A stretch of 64,000 bases of DNA, from contig CAZNIS010000013.1 of NCBI GenBank assembly GCA_964573105.1, forward strand, positions 1 to 64,000, given 5' to 3'. Made by a program: the position numbers and the translations under genes. Below the pieces are notes generated by a model. It searched no databases, had not been told where the DNA came from, and was given only the letters and a program-made list of their open reading frames with translations. Source of the stretch: CAKZSB01 sp964573105. GTDB lineage: Bacteria > Pseudomonadota > Gammaproteobacteria > Granulosicoccales > Granulosicoccaceae. This document shows positions 63,146-64,000 of this stretch, one piece after another (the first letter of the stretch is position 1; the number at the start of each line of letters is the position of its first letter).

Positions 63146-64000
63146 CTACTGGCCACCAGCAATCGATTTGAAATGCGTCAGTGCCGCCTCTGCGTCGACA
63201 CCGGCTTTGGCTGCCCCCGCTTTCCAGTTCTCGGTAATGAACTCGCCAGCGGCGTTGATATCGGCGATAAAATCTGCCGGTGCCTCGTGAATCGCGATAC
63301 CTTTGTCCTGGAATTTTTTCAGTCCTGAACCGTCGATCTTGTCCATGATGCCACCGATTTTTCCTGCCAGCGCCAGACCGGCAGTGGATGTGAGTGCATT
63401 TTGTGCGTCTGCGGGCAGGCCGTCGAAACGATCGCGGCTGATGAATATTGCGAACACCGCACGGCCGCCCATGCCGCCGGGTACCAGCGTGACGTTTTTA
63501 GTTGCATCCAGCAGTCCCTGAATAACCGCCGTGCCGAGCGGATTGGTCGCGCCATCGGCAACGCCGGATGAGACGACTTCAAACGGTTTCTGGCCGCTGC
63601 CACCGACGGGCGTGGCGCCAAGGTTTTTCCAGGTACCGATCTTGTCCTTGCCGACAGCCAGCACCTTAAATCCGTCCAGATCATCTTTCGACAACAGCGG
63701 CTGGGCGTTGGACAAAATGGCTGGCGCGCCGAGGGTGAATAGCGTCAGCGGCACAAAGTCTTTCCACTGGCCGGCGTCGGCAAAGAATTTTTCGTGCGTG
63801 TCCCAGGCCGCCATCGACGCCCCCTTGGCCGTCGGCGAGATTAGCGGGATGCCGGCAATCGTGTCGAGGCCGAGCTTTTTGCGTTTGAAAGCCAGCGGTG
63901 CAACGGATATGTCCGCAACCCCGTCCTGCACGATGTCGTACTGCTTGGCTGGTGGCGCCAGGGTTGAAGTCGGGATGGTGATTTTCAGCGCGCCGTTGGA
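63146..64000 (-). CDS. dctP: TRAP transporter solute-binding subunit (DctP type), cut by the window end
   Basis: The frame stays open to the last base; the start and signal peptide lie beyond it. At least 284 residues are seen, including APPAKQYDIVQDGVADI, TLFTLGAPAILSN, LDGFKVLAVG and ISRDRFDGLPADAQNAL, in the order of DctP-type periplasmic proteins. The reading frame runs on unbroken through GTG at 63931. It delivers an unknown (usually carboxylate) substrate to DctQM. Two Gly-rich motifs near the middle fit the ligand site. Confidence 0.93.
   Translation of the reverse strand, partial: SNGALKITIPTSTLAPPAKQYDIVQDGVADISVAPLAFKRKKLGLDTIAGIPLISPTAKGASMAAWDTHEKFFADAGQWKDFVPLTLFTLGAPAILSNAQPLLSKDDLDGFKVLAVGKDKIGTWKNLGATPVGGSGQKPFEVVSSGVADGATNPLGTAVIQGLLDATKNVTLVPGGMGGRAVFAIFISRDRFDGLPADAQNALTSTAGLALAGKIGGIMDKIDGSGLKKFQDKGIAIHEAPADFIADINAAGEFITENWKAGAAKAGVDAEAALTHFKSIAGGQ

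Noticed and set aside
1..64000. tRNA and rRNA genes
   Set aside because: No stretch with a full acceptor, D and T arm pattern, or with rRNA sequence, was recognised; a scan with a dedicated program could still find one.

Overview
The window looks like chromosome of a large-genome, probably marine gammaproteobacterium (mid-50s %GC by eye). Pointers are exported proteins with the DUF1800/DUF1501 pair, a YfaZ-like outer membrane protein, a TRAP transporter, a ligase-associated helicase/PdeM pair and RAYT (REP-associated tyrosine) transposases. A Granulosicoccus-like (Chromatiales) source is possible but is inference only. No rRNA, tRNA or CRISPR array was recognised.

1-26 kb is accessory DNA: a BrnT/BrnA toxin-antitoxin operon with a palindrome on its promoter; decayed RAYT elements at 1.06-1.43 kb and 15.2-16.5 kb; and a giant secreted protein (2.3-13.3 kb) made of CBM-like, PKD, SpvB, FG-GAP and RHS parts. 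The reading frame of the giant gene is broken between its signal-peptide end and its body. Behind it lies a duplicated tail: two toxin-tip sequences, each overlapped by a 53-codon two-helix membrane ORF that starts at TTG inside the stop codon, plus an intact and a decayed copy of another small membrane gene. This is a polymorphic-toxin locus with candidate immunity genes. Then come a VOC protein, several uncharacterised proteins, a large secreted esterase-like protein (18.9-22.2 kb), and an IS200-type element.

26-43 kb holds envelope and secreted proteins (DUF1800/DUF1501 operon, lipoproteins, two tandem small membrane proteins, YfaZ-like porin, Asp-rich pectate-lyase-like lipoprotein), followed by the Lhr-like helicase and PdeM genes and a RidA-family gene.

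43-64 kb holds metabolism and a second secreted system: SnoaL-like protein, sulfatase, a large secreted protein, a FAD oxidoreductase, GST, a ureohydrolase, and a minus-strand run of seven genes (58.3-52.3 kb) encoding DUF6916-like, GNAT, DUF6916-like, three phage-tail-collar proteins and a large secreted DUF1554-like protein. An ArsR-like regulator overlaps an ATP-grasp ligase gene and has a palindromic operator on its start codon. A second GST and a tripartite TRAP transporter, cut by the window end, complete the region.

Two themes recur. One C-terminal module (W-x-L/M ... P, G-x-W/YW, W-x-L/M-x-GN) appears in three otherwise different secreted proteins (18.9, 45.3 and 52.3 kb). Small duplicated or decayed gene pieces cluster behind the RHS gene and around the RAYT element, pointing to ongoing cassette turnover.
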